Assembly: GCA_902557645.1 (NCBI GenBank)
Contig: CACEAP010000002.1
Location: 1-64,000, forward strand
Direction: 5' to 3'
Length of the DNA stretch: 64,000 bases
Source of the DNA: an uncultured SAR86 cluster bacterium
GTDB taxonomy: Bacteria; Pseudomonadota; Gammaproteobacteria; Magnimaribacterales; D2472
Part shown: one piece after another, positions 60,615 to 64,000 of the stretch
How positions within the stretch are numbered: position 1 is the stretch's first letter
Layout: each line of letters opens with the position of its first letter
Translations under genes and position numbers: made by a program
Notes under the pieces: generated by a model
Told to the model about the DNA's origin: nothing
The model's database searches: none
Seen by the model: only the letters and a program-made list of their open reading frames with translations

Positions 60615-61448
60615 TTAAGGTTTTAAGTTTTTTATTCTTAATTCTGTAGCAATAGTTTCATCCGTAGGATAGTCAAAATCATATATAGCAGCTTCCCAAC
60701 CCCCATACATAGGGTTAGTGATCATAAACCATTTAGTACCCCACATATCTTTGTACTTTAGAGCTAATAATTTTCTTTCGTTTGGTTCCAAAGCTGTTTC
60801 AGCTCTTGGTAAAAAATCATTTAATTGATCCCCAACAATCATGATAATCCTATAATCATTTGCTATGAGACTTCTTCTTTTAGTTTTATCTGAACCCCAC
60901 CCTGATTCTCCCTTCATCATCAAAACATCTCTATCAGTGTCTAAAGGCAAGCCTAATTCAAGCATATTTTTTCGCGTTGCTTCTTCAAGTTCTGCAACTC
61001 TATTAGTTACATAAAATATTTTTACTCCCTTTGATTGAGCCTGCAATAAAAAGTCCTTAACCCCTGCTACTGCGGGAGCTTCACCTTCATTTCCCCAGTC
61101 TATCCATCCATTAGGGTATGACAGACCAGTTAGAATAGTTCTAGCTTGAAATGCTGAGTTATCTAAAACAGTCTCATCGATATCTAAAATGATAGCAGGC
61201 GGTTTGTCTGCATAATTATCTTTTTGTTCAACAGCGGCAATCCACTCTTTATTATTAATGGCTTGTTCTAATTGAGAAGTGGCTGATGTGAAAGTTTGAA
61301 TGTTATTTGCTACAAATTCGGTAGAAGTTTGAGTATATAAAACTCCCAATAATGATTGTTTTTGAAACTCATTATTATTTGAATCAATACTGCATCCACT
61401 TAGTATTGTTAATAGAAAAACTAAATATAATGACTGACGTGCTTTCAT
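60615..61448 (-). CDS. HAD-type acid phosphatase / 5'-nucleotidase lipoprotein e(P4) family
   Basis: Lipobox LSGC, ILDIDETVLDNSAFQA, VTNRVAELEEATRKNM, IVGDQLNDF. Confidence 0.92.
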   Translation of the reverse strand: MKARQSLYLVFLLTILSGCSIDSNNNEFQKQSLLGVLYTQTSTEFVANNIQTFTSATSQLEQAINNKEWIAAVEQKDNYADKPPAIILDIDETVLDNSAFQARTILTGLSYPNGWIDWGNEGEAPAVAGVKDFLLQAQSKGVKIFYVTNRVAELEEATRKNMLELGLPLDTDRDVLMMKGESGWGSDKTKRRSLIANDYRIIMIVGDQLNDFLPRAETALEPNERKLLALKYKDMWGTKWFMITNPMYGGWEAAIYDFDYPTDETIATELRIKNLKP

Positions 61449-61493
61449 GAGTTAGTCAGATTATAATGCTTTTAAAACATTTAAAGTAAAAAT

Positions 61494-61655
61494 ATGAACT
61501 TAGAACTTATAGAAAATTTAAAGCAAATTGAGAACGGCTTGGTAAAGCTTAGTAAAGATAGAAAGGTCGTATTGCCGCATCATAAGACATTTGAACTAGT
61601 TGAACAGATGCGAGAATCAGTTAAAAAATCATTGGAGATTTTAAACAATGAGTAA
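61494..61655 (+). CDS. Small conserved-looking soluble protein, 53 aa
   Basis: MNLELIENLKQIENGLVKLSKDRKVVLPHHKTFELVEQMRESVKKSLEILNNE*; ends overlapping the ATG of the next gene (ATGAGTAA). Confidence 0.55.
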   Translation: MNLELIENLKQIENGLVKLSKDRKVVLPHHKTFELVEQMRESVKKSLEILNNE

Positions 61656-62502
61656 ATATAAATGTTTTGAGCTTAAAGTTGCTAATAATGTTGCTAATTT
61701 GGTCTTATCTCGTCCCGATGAGCTTAATACTATGACAAGAGATTTTTGGGTTGAGCTTCCTGAAGTACTAGATGAAATTAATAGAAATTCTGAAATAAGA
61801 GCGGTTATTTTATCTTCTTCTGGTAAACACTTTTGTGCTGGCATGGACTTAAATGCATTTTCAAATGGAGTTGAAAATATCCCTGATGATAAGAAACCAG
61901 ATCATGCAAGAGTTGGGGAAGCTTTGTACAGAGTTGCAAAAGAATTACAAGGATACATTAGCACTTTAGAAAAAATCCGAGCGCCTGTCATTGCTGCTGT
62001 GCAAGGCGGCTGTGTTGGAGGTGCTTTAGACTTAATAACAGCTTGTGATATCCGATTAGCTTCTAAAGAAGCTTTCTTTTGCATACAAGAAATTAATATA
62101 GGTATGGCAGCAGATGTAGGTACATTACAAAGATTGCCTAGAATTATTCCAGATTCAAAAATGCGAGAAATGGCTTATACCGGTAGAAAAATGCTTGCCG
62201 ATGAAGCAAAAGAATCCGGATTAGTAAGCAATGTATATGAATCTCAAGAAGATATGCTTAAAGCAGCTAATGAGCTAGCTGAAGATATTGCAACTAAATC
62301 ACCTGTTGCAATTTATGGTCTTAAAGCGTTAATGAACTATTCAAGGGATCATTCTATCGATGATAGTTTAGACTTTAATGCTCTATGGAGTGGAGCTATG
62401 TTAAGTCAAAAGGATATGGCTGAAGCTATGACTGCCCAAATGGAAAAACGAGATGCCGCTTTTAATAAAATGGTAGACGTTAAGAAATTTAACGAAAAGT
62501 AG
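61648..62502 (+). CDS. Enoyl-CoA hydratase/isomerase (crotonase) family protein
   Basis: SSSGKHFCAGMDLNAFS, APVIAAVQGGCVGGALDLITACDIRLAS, EINIGMAADVGTLQRLPRII (dienoyl-CoA isomerase-like). Confidence 0.93.
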   Translation: MSKYKCFELKVANNVANLVLSRPDELNTMTRDFWVELPEVLDEINRNSEIRAVILSSSGKHFCAGMDLNAFSNGVENIPDDKKPDHARVGEALYRVAKELQGYISTLEKIRAPVIAAVQGGCVGGALDLITACDIRLASKEAFFCIQEINIGMAADVGTLQRLPRIIPDSKMREMAYTGRKMLADEAKESGLVSNVYESQEDMLKAANELAEDIATKSPVAIYGLKALMNYSRDHSIDDSLDFNALWSGAMLSQKDMAEAMTAQMEKRDAAFNKMVDVKKFNEK

Positions 62503-63258
62503 TTAAGATTTTCTTAAGAAAACTGGATTATCCGCAGTTGATTCAGCCTTAGAATATTTATAACCATCTAAATCAAAATTTATTAGGTCTTTTGTTTTTT
62601 TAACCCTATTTTGGATAATCCATCTTGCCATCAACCCTCTGGCTTTCTTTGCATAAAAACTAATAATTTTATATTGACCATTTTTATAATCTTTAAATAC
62701 TGGGGAAATAACTTCTGCATCATTTTCTATGTCGCCAAGTGCTTTAAAGTACTCTACAGAAGCTAAATTTATAATTACTTTAGAATCTTTCAGAATTCCA
62801 TCTCTAATATTATTGCCCCAAAATTCATACAAATTACTAGTATTGCTAACTTTTAACTTAGTGCCCATCTCAAGCCGATATGGATTAATAACATCTAATG
62901 GTTTTAAGGATCCATAAAGACCAGACAAAATACGCAAATGTTTTTGAGCAAAATTCATATCCCCTTTAGTAAAATCTTCAGCATTCAAGCCTTGATAAAC
63001 GTCACCCTTAAAAACTAAAAGTGCAGGCTTTGAGGTATTACTTTCTTTTTTGGATGCTTTCCAGTTTTGATATCTATCAAAATTAAGCGTAGCTAATTTA
63101 TCACTTAACCCCATTAAAGATGCTATATCTTTTGGTTCTTTTGTTTTTAAAGTTTTTATTAACTTACTTGATTGATTCAAAAATTGAGGCACTGTATATT
63201 TCTCATTTGCTGGAATTGAGTAATCTAGTGTTTTTGCAGGTGAAAGAACTATAATCAT
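62503..63258 (-). CDS. yaaA: Peroxide stress protein YaaA
   Basis: MIIVLSPAKTLDYSIP, FKGDVYQGLNAEDF, LRILSGLYGSLKPLDVINPYRLEMGTKL. Confidence 0.96.
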   Translation of the reverse strand: MIIVLSPAKTLDYSIPANEKYTVPQFLNQSSKLIKTLKTKEPKDIASLMGLSDKLATLNFDRYQNWKASKKESNTSKPALLVFKGDVYQGLNAEDFTKGDMNFAQKHLRILSGLYGSLKPLDVINPYRLEMGTKLKVSNTSNLYEFWGNNIRDGILKDSKVIINLASVEYFKALGDIENDAEVISPVFKDYKNGQYKIISFYAKKARGLMARWIIQNRVKKTKDLINFDLDGYKYSKAESTADNPVFLRKS

Positions 63259-63297
63259 GTAAACAATTCTAACGAAATCTTGAAGAGACTTCTAATG

Positions 63298-63768
63298 AAA
63301 ATTATAGAAAAGTATATAAATCTAATAGGTAAATGTATTTCTTACCTAATTCCAGTGATAACTATGCTTATGGTTGTAATAATTGTAAGCCGTTATTTTT
63401 TTGGAACAGGAAGAACTGACTTACAAGAGTTGGTTATGTATTTTCATTCACTTATCTTTCTAGGCTGTGCTGGATACGTCTTTAATCAAGATGAGCATGT
63501 TCGAGTAGATATATTTTATCGTGATGCTGCAGATAAATATAAAGATATTGTAAATCTAGTATGTGGAATAATTTTCTTATTGCCAGTATGTGTAATAATT
63601 ACCATCTATAGTTTTGATCTGATAAATATGTCTTGGGACATTAAAGAGACCTCAACTGAACCTGGCGGGCTTAAATATGTATATATTCAGAAAACGTTTA
63701 TATATCTGTTTCCGTTAACCCTTATAGGCGCTTTTTTATATAAAGCTTCCCGCATCTTATGGAAATAA
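63298..63768 (+). CDS. TRAP transporter small permease (DctQ)
   Basis: Four-TM DctQ profile, LQELVMYFHSLIFLGCAGYVFNQDEHVRVDIFY; start moved to internal ATG. Confidence 0.9.
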   Translation, partial: KIIEKYINLIGKCISYLIPVITMLMVVIIVSRYFFGTGRTDLQELVMYFHSLIFLGCAGYVFNQDEHVRVDIFYRDAADKYKDIVNLVCGIIFLLPVCVIITIYSFDLINMSWDIKETSTEPGGLKYVYIQKTFIYLFPLTLIGAFLYKASRILWK

Positions 63769-64000
63769 TTCCTTTATTATTATTGGTGCTTATCTGCTGC
63801 ACTTTATTGCTAGGCTATCCCGTTGCAATGACTCTTGCAGGGGTTTCGATCCTTTTTGCATTGGTCTGTATACCTGTTGGAATATTTGATCCAAATATAT
63901 TTAAAAGTATTCCTCTTAGGATTTTCGGCATTATGAATAATGTTACCTTGCTTGCCGTGCCATTATTTATTTTTATGGGCACCATTCTAGAAAGGTCCGG
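63759..64000 (+). CDS. TRAP transporter large permease (DctM), N-terminal fragment (window edge)
   Basis: Translation MEIIPLLLLVLICCTLLLGYPVAMTLAGVSILFAL...NNVTLLAVPLFIFMGTILERS. Confidence 0.9.
   Translation, partial: MEIIPLLLLVLICCTLLLGYPVAMTLAGVSILFALVCIPVGIFDPNIFKSIPLRIFGIMNNVTLLAVPLFIFMGTILERS

Noticed and set aside
60132-60626. 164-aa plus-strand ORF opposite cysQ
   Set aside because: Antisense to a clearly conserved CysQ; no recognisable motif.
1-64000. CRISPR arrays, transposons, integrases, rRNA operons, defence islands
   Set aside because: No regularly spaced repeats, transposase/integrase/Cas/restriction-type proteins or rRNA motifs seen by reading; the tRNA-Phe inverted repeat lacks an adjacent recombinase.

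Overview
This is an AT-rich, densely packed chromosomal window of about 64 kb. It looks like a streamlined marine gammaproteobacterium (SAR86-like by gestalt; this is inference, no search was run). I see no CRISPR array, transposase, integrase, rRNA operon or prophage block. Most genes are recognisable housekeeping genes: spoT-rpoZ-gmk-yicC, recG, membrane pyrophosphatase, ubiC-ubiA, yqiB/yqiA-like genes, type II glutamine synthetase with ntrB-ntrC, gpmA, mutY-yggX, tRNA-Phe, gcvT-gcvH-gcvP, rppH, lgt-thyA-folA, a DUF3450/ExbB/ExbB/ExbD/TonB/TPR energy-transduction cluster, efp, argS, proC, metX-metW, rdgB-hemW, trmB, rpoH, cysQ, yaaA, and the start of a TRAP transporter. The best second-look signals are mostly regulatory or architectural: (i) a GSII-type glutamine synthetase with a near-consensus sigma-54 promoter, NtrC-like boxes and a hairpin that can sequester the ntrB SD; (ii) a MerR-type promoter with a 19-bp spacer in front of an orphan oxidoreductase; (iii) a 21-bp inverted repeat (20/21) bracketing tRNA-Phe; (iv) an all-A/T hairpin just upstream of rpoH; (v) a perfect 14-bp stem inside the end of recG; (vi) extreme compaction, with shared TTAA/CTAA stop codons and a 17-bp divergent gap; and (vii) an HlyD-type adaptor plus ATPase with three tandem FtsX-type permeases. 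I did not find a clearly new multi-gene system.
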